From: Aricia agestis
Taxonomy: Eukaryota; Arthropoda; Insecta; Lepidoptera; Lycaenidae
Assembly: GCF_905147365.1 (NCBI RefSeq)
Contig: NC_056420.1
Location: 3,172,001-3,236,000, forward strand
Reading direction: 5' to 3'
DNA: 64,000 nt
The notes under the pieces were generated by a model, which was not told where the DNA came from, did not search any database, and saw only the letters and a list, made by a program, of their open reading frames with translations. Positions 11,684-23,603 of this stretch are shown piece by piece. How positions within the stretch are numbered: the first letter of the stretch is position 1; every line of letters starts with the position of its first letter. The translations under genes were made by a program, and so were the position numbers.

Positions 11684-12167
11684 GAGGATACACCAGGGGC
11701 GAGAGAAATTGAAAATAGGTATTTGAAAATGTATTGCTGTCTCACCAATCTCAAGTCTCCCACCGCAGAGCGCGATAGAGACAACACGACAAAAGTTCTA
11801 ATAAAAGAACAGAAAATCTTCGATTCGTTGTCCGCTGATTCCTTCTCCAAAACTTAACCGATTTAAGTAATTTTTTCATTAAGAATTAAAGCAAGGCTTG
11901 AGCTGTGTTCCTATGTTTTATTTTTTTGTATATACTAGCCAGTTTTGTTTTCTGGGTGTTTGAACACAGAGGAAAATCTGGCCATTTTTTTGGGTTTTTG
12001 GACGTTCTTATCTTTTTTAATAATTAAATTATGAAAAAAAAGAAAACATAGGGACATATTAATAGTGGCCATAGATATTCAGAAAAAAAATCATAACTCT
12101 ACCGGCATTATCCAGGGAGGAAACAGGGGACAGCGTTTGTATGGAAAAACGGCGGTGTGGAATCCTC
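11684..12167 (+). mobile_element. TTAA-flanked MITE, subfamily A, copy 1
   Basis: Begins GAGGATACACCAGGGGCGAG after TTAA and ends GGTGTGGAATCCTC before TTAA. Subfamily A is told from B by GAAATTGAAAATAGGTATTT and GACAACACGACAAAAGTTCT. It shares its right-hand TTAA with the B copy starting at 12172. Confidence 0.8.
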
Positions 12168-12171
12168 TTAA

Positions 12172-12644
12172 GAGGATACAACAGCGGCTAGAGAAATGAA
12201 AAAAAAGTACGTGTAATATCTATAGCTGTCTCCCTTACTTCAAGCCTATACCGCAGAACGCGATAGAGACAACTGCAGAAAATCCAGAAAATCAACGATT
12301 CGTTGTCCCCTGATTCCTTCTCCAAAACTTAACCGATTTAAGTACTTTTTTCATTAAAGATTAAAAAAAGGCTTGAGCTGTGTTCCTATGTTTTGTTTTT
12401 TTTGTATAATCTAGCCAAATCTGTTTTCTGGACGTTTGAACACAGTGGAAAATCTGGCCATTTTTTTGGGTTTTTGAACGTTCATATCTTATTTAATAAT
12501 TCAATTATGAAAAAAAAGAAAACATAGGGACATTGTATTAGTGGCCGTAGATATTCAGGAAAAAAATTATAACTCTACTAGCATTATCCAGGGAGGAAAC
12601 AGGGGACAACGTTTGTATGGAAAAAAGGGCGGTGTGGAATCCTC
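12172..12644 (+). mobile_element. TTAA-flanked MITE, subfamily B, copy 2
   Basis: Starts directly after the TTAA that closes the subfamily A copy and ends before TTAA at 12645. Same body as the copy at 5071. Confidence 0.8.
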
Positions 12645-12713
12645 TTAAGATATTTTTATTGAACCAAGTATAGGCAAATGGTAAAGACAGGATAACTTCA
12701 AGAAAAGAGCGGA

Positions 12714-12839
12714 ATCCCTCTTAAAAGGCCGGCAACGCACCTACAACTCTTCTTATATTGCGAGTGTCATGTGCGACGGTAGTTGCTTTCCATCAGGTGA
12801 CCCGTTTGCTCATTTGCCCTATAATTTTATAAAAAAAAA
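12714..12839 (+). mobile_element. SINE-like element S1, copy 4 (5' truncated)
   Basis: Only the 3' third is present: CCCTCTTAAAAGGCCGGCAA to a short A-tail. 5' truncation fits target-primed retrotransposition. Confidence 0.75.
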
Positions 12840-13400
12840 CGACACTCAATTCAGCTGTCATCGTCACCACTTCACCAGGCGTCAGGTGAGCACAATGGAT
12901 TCGCTCCACCAACTTTCCTTCAAGTGAAAGTCATTGGAAACGAAACAATGCATTTATCGAGTTCGTTTCAAACGGATATTCCTAATATGGTTTTAAGGTA
13001 AATAATTACGAATAATAAAAACTAAGGAAAAGTAACCCGTCAAAAAACATGCTCCACAATACTTGTCAAAAAAGTGTACCGGTACACATTTCAATACATT
13101 TGCAATGTTTAGGTGACCTTGAGCGGTACTAGGCTGACGTTACATGACAGATCAAAACGAACCAAATTTAAAACGGTAATAGTATGGGAGTTACGATTCC
13201 TTAGTTTTTATTATTCATAGCCCATAGGTAAATAATAAATATCGCGCAATGAAAAAAGAAATGTTTTTTGTACGTTACTACGAAGTTTTGTTTGTCTTAA
13301 TGGAAGGTCATGTTGGGTTTCACTTTCAAGTTTCAACTCCATAAATCTACCACAATTTGGACAACGATGATTATCATAACAAATGATACTAAATTCTAAA

Positions 13401-13558
13401 TACCTCTTTACGCCCAAAGGGCCGAACCGATTTTGCTGGGTATGGAGATACTGAGTCCCGGGAAAGGACAAAGGATACTATGTATTTATCCTAGAAAAAA
13501 TGACGGTCCCTGCGCTATATACGACTTTAGGCGCAACGGAGTTACGGGCGTCATCTGG
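13401..13558 (+). mobile_element. Helitron-like element, copy 5 (5' truncated)
   Basis: Contains CCGATTTTGCTGGGTATGG, GTCCCGGGAAAGGACAAAGG and GCAACGGAGTTACGGGCGTC, ending ATCTGG where other copies have ATCTAG. Confidence 0.6.
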
Positions 13559-13625
13559 TTCTCTACATTTACTTTTATTGGTCTACCAGAATCTGATAGC
13601 AAATTTTGACAGCAGATTATATTAT

Positions 13626-13886
13626 ACAGGGTGTAACAAAAATACGTGATAATACTTTAGGGTGTGTACGTGTTCCTTGTAGAGAGTTTACTGTGAAAGT
13701 AGCAGCGCTAAAAGACCCAATTTTTTTTTCACTTTTGTATGGGAAAACTCGTGACGCTGGGGCGCTTGCCCATACAAAAGTGAAAAAAAATTTTCGTCTT
13801 TCAGCGCTGCCACTTTCACAGTGAACTTTCAACAAGGGAATCGTACACACCCTAAAGTATTATCACTTATTTTTGTTACACCCTGT
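13626..13886. mobile_element. palindromic MITE, 'ACAGGGTGTAACAAA' family, copy 2
   Basis: Complete copy: ACAGGGTGTAACAAAAATA at the left and TTTTTGTTACACCCTGT at the right are inverted repeats, and the arms fold over nearly the whole element (GATAATACTTTAGGGTGTG against CACACCCTAAAGTATTATC). Confidence 0.8.
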
Positions 13887-14153
13887 ATATATTTTTTTTT
13901 TTTATATTTTTATTATATTTGCATGTTTCACACACAGAATAAGCCGCTAAGGGAAACAAAAAGGATCAAAATGTTTTATTCCTATTACCCCGTTATTGCT
14001 AGTCAATTTATTTTCTCACTTTTTGTCATCATCTACTAGTTACTACATAAGATGTTCTTGTATTTTTTGGTATAAACTTTGAATTTATCATAATAAACAT
14101 CGAGATTAGTAATTTTAATATTAATTTTAATTTTTATCAGATGTAATATTCAT

Positions 14154-14284
14154 TAAGGGGCTGTTTCATCACTTAATGATAAGTGTCCATAATCTGTCTA
14201 TGGATAGCCTACTATCCACCAACAGATAGAGTAAGTTGTGGATAGCCTATCCGGCACTTACCCGGTAGTGGTGAAACAGGTCCT
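14154..14284. mobile_element. palindromic MITE-like element
   Basis: GGGGCTGTTTCATCACTTA and GTGGTGAAACAGGTCCT are inverted ends, with TGGATAGCCTACTATCCACC repeats in the loop region. Confidence 0.55.
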
Positions 14285-14289
14285 AAGAA

Positions 14290-15020
14290 TTTCAATTATT
14301 GGAGAACATGGTTGTACATACGTTAAAAAAATATCATTAATTTAATGACGATAACAAGGAAAAGGCAAGGACCTTAAATGATTTTGTAATATTGTGCAAC
14401 AAATCGCAGAGAATTTCGTCCTTAAATTGTAACGTGCGGTATAAAATAAAAGGTGTTTAACTTTGATGAATCAGTGATATTTTTAATTACGGACAACATT
14501 CTTATATGGTATCAAGTACTGATTTATCCGCGTGCTAAAGTTTAGGGTTGTCAAACACCTAATTTTATGACCGGTTTCTAAAGTTTTAACTGTATTACGA
14601 TATATTGTTGATTTGTTACCGTTTTAACGTCCACATAGTCATAGACAAAACACCTCAGAAGCCAGGCATTATTTGACTAATTAGTAATTTTGTTAGTCAA
14701 CGTTAAAGAGATAGAATTCTCCATGATTGTAAACCACACCCAGGTTAACATTGTATGTAGTAAATATGAATATAAAACTGTGTCTCCGTCGAATAGTTTT
14801 ATTTTATTTTATTGGAAAAACAATCTCGATCATGTCAACTTTCAAAAAACTAGATGAAAACCGTCCCACCCATTCCAATTCTACCATGTCACGGACACAC
14901 ACAGTCAAAGTGAAGCAGACAGACAACATGTCAAACTTATAACACCGCTCTTTATAGTCGGGGGTTAAAAACAAACCAGTTGACACCAACCTGTATGATC
15001 ATATAGCCAAACATCTGGTT
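14290..15020. other. AT-rich intergenic stretch, nothing recognised
   Basis: Short open frames only, none with recognisable motifs or conserved splice context. Confidence 0.45.
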
Positions 15021-15159
15021 CCACAAATGCGGTATAGCAACCCTGAGTGCAACAATCCCCATAAGGTCATGGCGCGCAGGCTAAACGCTTCCGCGGCCTT
15101 GACGCTAACGATCGATACTATATATACTGTTGTACTGTACACTGCTTTCAGCATACATG

Positions 15160-15240
15160 AGAAAATGCTTTACGCATCCCCGACGTATTTGGGACATCGG
15201 GATATGTGGGACTCCCCTGGGGTCGGGCTAATCACTAAAA
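15160..15240. repeat. dispersed repeat fragment (AAATGCTTTACGCATCCCC type), second copy
   Basis: Matches the block at 8940-9095 (AAATGCTTTACGCATCCCC ... GTGGGACTCC ... CACTAAAACCC), adjoining the TTAA MITE that starts at 15302. Confidence 0.4.
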
Positions 15241-15301
15241 CCCTAGTAGTTTATATAGGAAACTTAGACATTGCAACCAGCTATGCGACGCATTTCATAA
15301 A

Positions 15302-15714
15302 GAGGAGTCCATACCGCCGTTTTTCCATACAAACGTTGTCACCTGTTTCCTCCCTGGATAACGCCGGTAGAGTTATGATTTTTTTCCCGAATATCTATGG
15401 CCACTATTAGCGTGTCCCTATGTTTTCCTTTTTTTTTTTCATAATTTTATTATTAAAAAAGATAATAACGTCCAAAAACCCAAAAAAATGGCCAGATTTT
15501 CCTCTGTGTTCAAACACCAAAAATTACTTAAATCGGTTAAGTTTTGGAGAAGGAATCAGCGGACAACGAATCGAAGATTTTCTGTTCTTTTATTAGAACT
15601 TTTGTCGTGTTGTCTCTATCGCGCTCCGCGGTGGGAGACTTGAGATTGGTGCGACAGCAATACATTTTCAAATACCTACCTATTTTCAATTTCTCTCGCC
15701 CCTGGTGTATCCTC
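15302..15714 (-). mobile_element. TTAA MITE, subfamily A, copy 2 (internally deleted)
   Basis: Minus orientation: GAGGAGTCCATACCGCCG at the left, TCGCCCCTGGTGTATCCTC before TTAA at the right. About 70 bp present in other A copies (the GAACAAAACTGGCTAG region) is missing. The left flank is ATAA, probably a mutated TTAA. Confidence 0.7.
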
Positions 15715-16272
15715 TTAACCCGTTCGAAAGTGGACTTTAATTTATTAGACAGGAAGATGCACATTAAATTGACTTGGTTCCCGCGATGTTGAACTCATGT
15801 TCCAAAGTAATTTTTTTAAGCGCGTTGTAGAGTTTTGGATAGTAACAGTATGGATTTTAAATAACAGGTATCTCCTTAAAGTTCCTATGACTAGCGATAC
15901 TTTGTTAGTCTGTAAGTGTCATTATAATATTATTATGATTAATAACAATAAATAAGGCCGGACAGGTTCTAACAAAGAAATAGCTGCAGGCAAGTTATTG
16001 TAAGTCAGCGTCTGGCGCCTAACACAAGGGAATTATTGTAGGCGTACTTTAAATTCATTTAGAATTCTATTCAATGTATAGCATGATTGATGGCGTTATG
16101 TAAATTAGTTGCAGAGACACAAAGGATCTATAGAATCAAAGAGCTATCTAAAAAGATCTATATATAGATAATATGCACCAAAAATTACAGACACAAAACA
16201 TCAAGTATCAAACTAATACTGAATAAAAAGTATAAACAAAGTACTAGTAATAACAAAGTAAAGCACATTTTT

Positions 16273-16603
16273 TATACGTGGGAGAGCCATGATTCGGCAC
16301 GAATAGGCCGGCTCGACCGGAGAAATACCACGTTCTCACAGAAAACCGGCGTGAAACAGCGCTAGCGCTGTGTTTCGCCGAGTGAGTGAGTTTACCGGAG
16401 GCCCAATCCCCTACCCTATTCCCTTCCCTACCCTCCCAAATTCCCTTCCCATCCCTACCCTCCCCTATTACCCTATTCCCTCTTAAAAGGCCGGCAACGC
16501 ACCTGCAGCTCTTCTGATGCTGCGAGTGTCCATGGGCGACGGAAGTTGCTTTCCATCAGGTGACCCGTTTGCTCGTTTGCCCCCTTATTTCATAAAAAAA
16601 AAA
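16273..16603 (+). mobile_element. SINE-like element S1, copy 5
   Basis: Full-length copy from TATACGTGGGAGAGCCATG to a ten-base A-tail. Confidence 0.85.
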
Positions 16604-17164
16604 GTGAGCTAACATTACCAGTCGAAAAATCACGTACGTAATTCAAAGTAGCGTAGTTGGATGCATAAGTGTGCGTAAAAACAGTAAAGCCGGTGCGCTC
16701 TTGATAACTCGATGTAGCGTAGTTAGATGCATGTGTGTGCGTCAGTTGTTAGCAATGCGCTGTCTTGGTTCTTTATTTGGTGAATCAAAATAGTTCTACT
16801 ACGGATCGTTCATCGTTCTTATGCGTGTAAGAAAACAAAGGGCATACTTAGCGCATTTGGCAGTCAGCCCGGTGCTAGATTTATAATATCTGTATCGTAG
16901 AGTGGAATTTTTACGCGGTACATTAATTACTACATGAGAATGATGACATGAGGACATGAACACATAATAATTAATAATATTATGACATTTTGAAAGGGTC
17001 AGTTTCAAGCCAATGTTGGGTCACGAGTCACGACGCGTTAAATGTGCCGAGACATGTACCTAACATTGTACAGATAGCGTCGCGTCGCGTTTTACTATGA
17101 GCTGTCCCTTAGTACATAGAGTCGCAGAGAAGACTTGAACTATCAGAAGACTAAGGCGCAATTT

Positions 17165-17452
17165 CATCAACGTCTGTTAAAGATTAAAGTTAAGGCCGAA
17201 TTTCACCAACGCCTGTTAGTGTTAACAGGTTGTTAAAATGTCATGTCTTCTCTTTTATTCATATGAAAAACGAAAGAGGAAACGTGATACTAATTCGAGC
17301 ATTAATTTTAACAGTCGTTGGTGAAATTGGGTCTAATGCTCGAATTAGCATCATGTTACCGCTTTCGTTTTTCATACTAATGAAAGAGAAGATAATATGA
17401 CATTTTAACAAGCTATTAACACAAACAGACGTTGGTGAAATTGGTTCTTAAT
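17165..17452. mobile_element. palindromic MITE, 'AATTTCACCAACG' family, copy 1
   Basis: CGAATTTCACCAACGCCTGT and AGACGTTGGTGAAATTGG are inverted, as are CTCTTTTATTCATATGAAAA and TTTTTCATACTAATGAAAGAG. An extra inner end (GTCGTTGGTGAAATTGGGTC) suggests two overlapping copies. A single unit lies at 42899-43037. Confidence 0.6.
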
Positions 17453-17617
17453 ATTATAACCACCGAGTTGCCCCATAAAAATATGCAACCAGAGACAGAC
17501 TATAGCCGTCTACTTGCTTTATTATTAACGTTGGCTAGTGATGTGAAAGCGTAGAAGCAAGCAATCATGGTTACAATTATTGCCCAACATGGAAAGGAAC
17601 CTTTAGCTATAAAAAAA

Positions 17618-17781
17618 ATCGGCCAAGTGCGAGTCGGACTCGCGAACGAAGGGTTCCGTACCGTTATAGAGCGAAATAAGGAAAAAATTTATATTGGAGC
17701 CCCCCCCCCGGACAGACGGACAGACATCGAAGTCTCAGTAATAGGGACCCGTTTTTACCCTTTGGGTACGGAACCCTAAAA
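17618..17781 (+). mobile_element. repeat family 'CGGCCAAGTGCGAGTCGGAC', copy 1
   Basis: Starts CGGCCAAGTGCGAGTCGGAC and ends CCCTTTGGGTACGGAACCCT. The same ends recur at 42583 (minus) and 49439 (plus), and one end at 20881 and 51522. Non-coding. Confidence 0.6.
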
Positions 17782-18110
17782 ACGAACTATTCTTTGCAAA
17801 CGAGATACTAGTCGATAAATCTCTCTTTCTGCTAAACGCCACAATAAAATTCATACCTTGACACAGAGGGAAAACAATTAATGTATTTGCAGTCCATTTG
17901 CATCCCAAAGTAGCTATCTGATGACATACTTCGTGAGGATTACGCGATGCTTCGATTAGCAATAGCGAAAGTGTTCGAAACGCAAGAATTGAGGCCCTAA
18001 GGCTGTACACACCGTGCGAAGTTAAATGTTAGAGCGAAATGAAAGAACGCGACGCTTGCGTTACATTTTAATGTTTAAACCGCTGAATCGATTCAGAATA
18101 AACTTATTAT

Positions 18111-18310
18111 ACAGAGTGTAACAAAACTAAGTGGCACGAATGGGCCGGCTCGACCGGAGAAATGCCACGTCCCCACAGAAAACCGGCGTGAAACAGCGCT
18201 AGCGCTGTGTTTCGCTACGCTTCTGATGCTGCGAGTGTCCATGGGCGACGGAAGTTGCTTTCCATCAGGTGACCCGTTTGCTGGTTTGCTTATTTCATAA
18301 AAAAAAAAAC
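18111..18310 (+). mobile_element. SINE-like element S1, copy 6 (deleted) beside a MITE end
   Basis: A left MITE end (TACAGAGTGTAACAAAACTA, 18111-18130) is followed at once by S1 sequence. Inside S1 the pyrimidine-rich middle is deleted: GTGTTTCGC joins directly to TTCTGATGCTGCGAGTGT. An A-tail follows. Confidence 0.7.
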
Positions 18311-18362
18311 ACAAAAAACACACACACAAATCATTGTGTGTGTGTTTTTTGTGTTTTTTTTT
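18301..18362. repeat. perfect palindrome on the SINE A-tail
   Basis: The A-tail continues as ACACAAAAAACACACACACA and, after ATCA, the exact complement follows (TTGTGTGTGTGTTTTTTGTG then T-run). Arms of about 29 bp with a 4-nt loop. Confidence 0.85.
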
Positions 18363-18419
18363 TTTTATCATGAATGATGATAGTCATCATTAACCTATAA
18401 TAAACGTAATGAACACGTA

Positions 18420-19040
18420 ACGTTACGTAAAACTATAGTTGTAAACCAGCGGCTTGTAAGCGGGTAGTAACCGATAGCAGCCGCTAGAAACGAATAAACA
18501 GCAGCTTGTTACCGGGTAAACAGCCGCTTGTTACCTGACTTGAGCATCGAAGAATAAAACTATTTTCAATGCTTTTTATTGTTAAATTATTATTTAAAAT
18601 ACACTATTTATTTAAATATATTATTTAATTAATATTGATAATAATTAAAATACTTTTTATGTAAAATTAATTAAAATAATTAAAAAATTAAAAATAAAAA
18701 TTAATAAAAATAATTAAAATTTAAAAAATTAAAAATAAAAAAGTAATAAAAATTTAAAAATAATTAAATACTTCATGAAAAAATAATTTAAAAATTAAAA
18801 TAATTAAAATATTAATAATAATAAAAATAAATATACTTACTTACTATTTATTTAAATATATATTATTTTAAATAGTACTATTAACACTTTAACACAGATT
18901 CAGAATGTAATCTATATCAATGAAATGTAACAAGCCGTTACCAGCCGCTATTTATCGCTAGTAATGATAATAAGCCAAAAAAGCCGTTATTCGCCGCTTG
19001 GCTAGTAATGTTAGCAACCGGCTTCACATCTATACGTAAA
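18420..19040. other. very AT-rich stretch between GCCGCTTG-type blocks
   Basis: A low-complexity core (TTAAAAATAATTAAA-like, about 18550-18890) is bordered by related blocks: AACAGCCGCTTGTTACC on the left, CAAGCCGTTACCAGCCGCT and GCCGCTTGGCTAG on the right. Possibly the ends of one degenerate element; no coding seen. Confidence 0.35.
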
Positions 19041-19111
19041 ACACGATTTGTCGTACTACGTGAATTATATTATACGTACCTATTGGAGATTAAATAATAA
19101 AAATTGAGAAC

Positions 19112-19230
19112 TTTTTTTTATGAAACAAGAGGACAAACGAGCAAACTGATGGAAAGCAACTACCGTCGCCCATGGACACTCGCAACATCACAAGAGCTGC
19201 AGGTGCGTTGTCGGCCTTTTAAGAGGGAAT
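19112..19230 (-). mobile_element. SINE-like element S1, copy 7 (5' truncated)
   Basis: T-run, then GATGGAAAGCAACTACCGTC to GCCTTTTAAGAGGGAAT; the other end of the element is missing. Confidence 0.7.
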
Positions 19231-19790
19231 ACGCTCTCTTCTTGAAGGTTTGCAGGTCGTATAGGTCCGGAAATATTGTGCTGGTTCATTCCAGAGCTCT
19301 ATTATACTACCTTCGACTTAAAAAGTCGAAAAGATTTTACCTGATCCAGCATTGTTTTGGTGAACGGAAATGGAATTTACCTGCAAAGAAAAAAAGATTG
19401 ATTAGTTTCTTTATTTAATGAAAGTGAAGCTATTGCATAGCATTTTTTCTAATAGAATCTTGTCTAGTCGCACGAACACAATCACCGTGCCGTTTGCCGA
19501 ACTGAAACGACGTTGGACGATGCACGGCTTTCAGAGCCGCACCGCCGCGCTGTGCCGGTCGCAGTTGGGGTGTTAACTGTTAGGTTTATTTTCGTTACGG
19601 AATTTCTTGATTCGGTCGCCGTGCTTAAATGCATTAAATAGACACGTTGGACTACGGTCTACGACGGATAACTATGATTGTCACCATGATTGTGAACTGT
19701 ATGTATGGACCATAGAGATATTTCTGATATTATATCTATGGTATAATGGACAATCGACGTCGATCACGGACAATTATTATTATTATACCA

Positions 19791-19992
19791 CCAGATGACG
19801 CCCGCAACTCCGTTGCGCCAAAAATCGTTTATCGTACTCGGACCGTACATTTTCCGGGAAGTATCCTATAATATGTCCTTTCCCGGTATTCAAAGTAACT
19901 CCATGCCAAATTGCAGCAAAATCGGTTCAGCGGTTTGGGCGTACAGAGGTAACAGAAAGACAGACACACTTTCGCATTTGTAATATAATGGA
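19791..19992 (-). mobile_element. Helitron-like non-autonomous element, copy 6
   Basis: CAGATGACGCCCGCAACTCC at the left; ACAGACACACTTTCGCATTT then GGATA at the right. The terminal CTAG has become CTGG. Confidence 0.65.
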
Positions 19993-20019
19993 TATGCATT
20001 ATGCAGCTTTCTACTAACA

Positions 20020-20236
20020 AAACTAAGTGATAATACTTTAGGGTGTGTATGTGTTCCTTGTAGGGAGTTCACTGTGAAAGTAGCAGCGCTGAAAGACTGA
20101 TGAATTTATATGGGAAAGCGACCTAGCGTCACGAGTTTTTCCATACAAAAGTTAAAAAAAATAACTCTTTCAACGGTGCACTTTTACAGCGAACTCTATA
20201 CATGGGACTCACATCATTTTTTTACACTCTGTATAA
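20020..20236. mobile_element. palindromic MITE, 'ACAGGGTGTAACAAA' family, copy 3
   Basis: AACAAAACTAAGTGATAATA at the left and TTTTTTACACTCTGTATA at the right; GTGAAAGTAGCAGCGCTGAA in the left arm has a diverged complement on the right. Confidence 0.6.
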
Positions 20237-20880
20237 ATAAGTATTATATTTTATCCATTATGGGCAAACATAGACGGGCCGTATTTAAACATTGTTATTT
20301 TTGGTGATCAATGTAAGCAAGTATCAAAAAAATATGAGGGTTTCTGTAATGTTATCAAAATTTACGATCAACATTAACATTATATTCCGAACATGTACAA
20401 CCTAGTACCTACATACGGAAATACCAGATTTTATTTTAACAGTAAAATGATGTTTAACGTTTTTTTTCTCCGTTATTATCTTACGATCCCACATGTAACA
20501 TTTTGAAAACGATTATTTTGTATAGTTTTGGTTTAAATTAACGCAATTTATATATTTTTGAAATTTTACCTCGTTTGTTCATATGTACCTATTTTGCGAA
20601 AATAATAAGTATGGACACGATATATTTTGTATATGTTATCAAAAAGATAAATGTTGGTCTACAAAAAACAAGGTTTGCGGTGACACCGATTTTATCAAAT
20701 TGTTGAAAACAATATTATAATTATGTAGATAGTTGATGAAAAATCGTCAAAATTCAAAGTAATTCTGATTCAAATTAAAATAAAGTAATAACTCAGCTAT
20801 AAAATGTAAGTACTACTTTGAATGTATTATTTAACTTTAAAGTTTATTTTATTTATTTAAATTAACTATCATAATATATC

Positions 20881-21308
20881 AGGGTGGCAGCTGAAACAAA
20901 ATAAATTTTTTTTCATCTAACCTATGCGTGTGGGGTATCTATGGATAAGTCTTCAAAAATCATATTGAGGTTTCTAATATAATTTTTTTTCTAACCTGAA
21001 TAGTTTGCGAGAGACACTCTTCAAAAGTGGTAAAATGTGTGTCCCCCCCCCTGTAACTTCTAAAGTAGGGGCTTAATAAGTCTCAAAAAAATATATGATG
21101 TACATTACTACAAAAACTACCAAAGAAAATTGGTACGAACGAGATCTAGCCAGTAGTTTTTTTTATACGTCATAAATGGTAAACCTTAATTTAACTTTCA
21201 TTAAATCAACTGAAATATGAAAATAAATCAAAACCCTCATAAAAATAAACCTTATTGCTGCTGCGGAACCCTTCATGGGCGAGTCCAACTCGCACTTGGC
21301 CGGTTTTT
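20881..21308 (-). mobile_element. repeat family 'CGGCCAAGTGCGAGTCGGAC', divergent long copy
   Basis: On the minus strand begins CGGCCAAGTGCGAGTTGGAC and GGGTTCCGCAGCAGCAATAA, and ends GCTGCCACCCTGA. The body differs from the 17618 copy, so it is a separate subfamily sharing the end. Non-coding. Confidence 0.5.
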
Positions 21309-21443
21309 TATTACTATTTTGATTAGTGATTGGTCAAAACTCCAAACATCATGCAGTTGTTCGAAGTCATATTAGGTACATACGACTTTGGTCTTTGATC
21401 GGATCTAGACAAGATCGAAGGCCGAAGCAGCATTTATACTGAA

Positions 21444-21659
21444 CTAGACGACGCCCTCAACTTCGTTGCGCCAGAACTCGTTTACCGCGGGAACCGTACA
21501 TTTTTTCGGGATAAAAAGTGTCCTATGTCCTTTCCCGGGACTCAAAGTATCCCCATGCCAAATTTCAGCAAAATCGGTTCAGAGGTTTGGGTGTGTAGAG
21601 GTAAGAGACAAACAGACAGACGGACAGACAGACACACTTTCGCATTAAGTAAGTATGGA
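21444..21659 (-). mobile_element. Helitron-like non-autonomous element, copy 7
   Basis: CTAGACGACGCCCTCAACTT at the left; CAGACAGACACACTTTCGCA then AGTATGGA at the right. Confidence 0.7.
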
Positions 21660-22014
21660 TTAAGCAGACAGCAAATAAAAGTGCCTATTATACGTACTTT
21701 ACTAGGGTAAAGTCTCAGCTTGCCTTGTGCACACCATGATCTGATAAAATGACCAACGCAACCATGGCTTGACCGTAGAGGATAAAACTTTTCGGTCGAG
21801 GCTGATCTATAATAAATCTAATTGTCCTATTAATAATAGTCAAAGGCCGTTTAGCTTTTCTAGAATTTTTTGTCTAGTCACGGCCTTAAGTTAAAAACTT
21901 ATCCTCTTACTAACAGAAAGGAAAAGAGGTTTTTATATGCAATCAAAACAAAAAATAGAGTACGTAGTAAGGTAGTCTAGCGGTCGCATTCAGAGACATT
22001 TTAGTGATGATTAC

Positions 22015-22497
22015 GAGGATACACCAGGGGCGAGAGAAATTGAAAATAGGTATTTGAAAATGTATTGCTGTCTCACCAATCTCAAGTCTCCCACCGCAGA
22101 GCGCGATAGAGACAACACGACAAAAGTTCTAACAAAAGAACAGAAAATCTTCTATTCGTTGTCCGCTGATTCCTTCTCCAAAACTTAACCGATTTAAGTA
22201 CTTTTTTCATTAAGAATTAAAGCAAGGGTTGAGCTGTGTTCCTATGTTTTAGTTTTTTTGTATATTCTAGCCAGTATTGTTTTCTGGGTGTTTGAACACA
22301 GTGGAATATCTGGCCATTTTTTTGGGTTTTTGAACGTTCATATCTTTTTTATTAACTAAATTATGAAAAAAAGAAAACATAGGGGCATTGTATTAGTGGC
22401 CATAGATATTCAGGAAAAAATTATAACTCTACCGGCATTGTCCAGGGAGGAAACAGGGGACAACGTTTGTATGGAAAAACGGCGGTGTGGACTCCTC
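22015..22497 (+). mobile_element. TTAA MITE, subfamily A, copy 3
   Basis: GAGGATACACCAGGGGCGAG to GGTGTGGACTCCTC, followed by TTAA; the left flank is TTAC. Same body as the copy at 11684. Confidence 0.8.
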
Positions 22498-22756
22498 TTA
22501 AGCTTCAATTTAATAAAGAGCAGAGATTACTCTATTTATTACTCTATGTAAAGAGTTACAAAAAGTCAACTTGTTAGGGTACCATTTTAGGGTTCTGTAA
22601 TCTTCGTTCGACTTTCAAAAAGTGTATCATGATACCTATTTTGAATAAAAAGATATTTTATTTTTATTTATTTATAACAAAACTTGGTTGACTACGGAAC
22701 CCTAAACAGAACCCTAACCAGCTGAAAAGTTTTCGAAAAAAAACGTTCGGTTAACG

Positions 22757-22911
22757 GCCGTTCCCAATATTTGATCTATCTCTGGTTTTGCCCTACTAGA
22801 GATAGGAATAGCTCACAATTTACATAAAATATATGTCTCTAATGTGTAATGTGAGTTATTCCTATCTCTAGTAGGGCCAAACCAGAGATAGATCAAAGAT
22901 TGGGAACCGCC
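22757..22911. mobile_element. palindromic MITE-like element
   Basis: ACGGCCGTTCCCAATATTTG and CAAAGATTGGGAACCGCCGT form the ends; ATCTATCTCTGGTTTTGCCC and GGGCCAAACCAGAGATAGAT continue the arms, and TAGAGATAGGAATA/TATTCCTATCTCTA lies inside. Nearly perfect foldback. Confidence 0.75.
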
Positions 22912-23204
22912 GTTATACGATAAACGGCGCAACGCGGGCATCATCTACCTAATAGCCTATATCTACCTAATCTCAATTTAAAATTGGTCTTATTTTACAG
23001 AAATGTCAAGGCCAGTGCTCTATTTTGAGTCTATTGTTAACCCAGTGGTTTTCCGTTAGGTATTTCCACATTACCTGTACTGGCTGTAACGATAAATATT
23101 TACTCAACAAAATGTTTATCTTAACATCTCTTGACCTTAATGTAATGCCTGTAATCTGTACAGCTGTCTTGCCTCTTTGGTATATACTACTAGTATGTTC
23201 CAAT

Positions 23205-23408
23205 AGCTATGTCCACACTGTGCACTTTCATCTTCAATTTTCGTCATCAACTTTCATATTGGCGCATTCAATAATTGAATGCGTCAAGGAACGCAACGCC
23301 AATATTGTCATTTTTGAAGTTTTGGATACGGTCAGAGGGGGCGTCGCGGGCATGCCTCACGTTCGCTGTTGACTGCGCGAGACGACAATAGACACAGTGT
23401 GGACAAAG
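23205..23408. mobile_element. MITE 'GTCCACACTGTG' family, copy 1
   Basis: Ends AGCTATGTCCACACTGTGC and CACAGTGTGGACAAAGCT are inverted. Inside are TTGGCGCATTCAATAATTGA and GGCATGCCTCACGTTCGCTG, found in inverted orientation at 34260-34640. Confidence 0.65.
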
Positions 23409-23528
23409 CTAAAGAGGCAAGGCACCGATATGCCGTTAAAAAGTCATCTTTGGTCAAACTAAGCCACTAAGATATCTAAGAATTTTTGACTATTTAGTTT
23501 TTCCATTCACTAATGCTTTTGATTCGCT

Positions 23529-23603
23529 AAAGTCCCGTGAAAGGACATAGATACTTTTTATCCTGGAAAAAATTTTGGCGCAACAGAGTTGCGGGCGACA
23601 TAT
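23529..23603 (+). mobile_element. Helitron-like fragment
   Basis: GTCCCGTGAAAGGACATAGA and GGCGCAACAGAGTTGCGGGC belong to the 3' half of the Helitron-like family. Confidence 0.5.
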
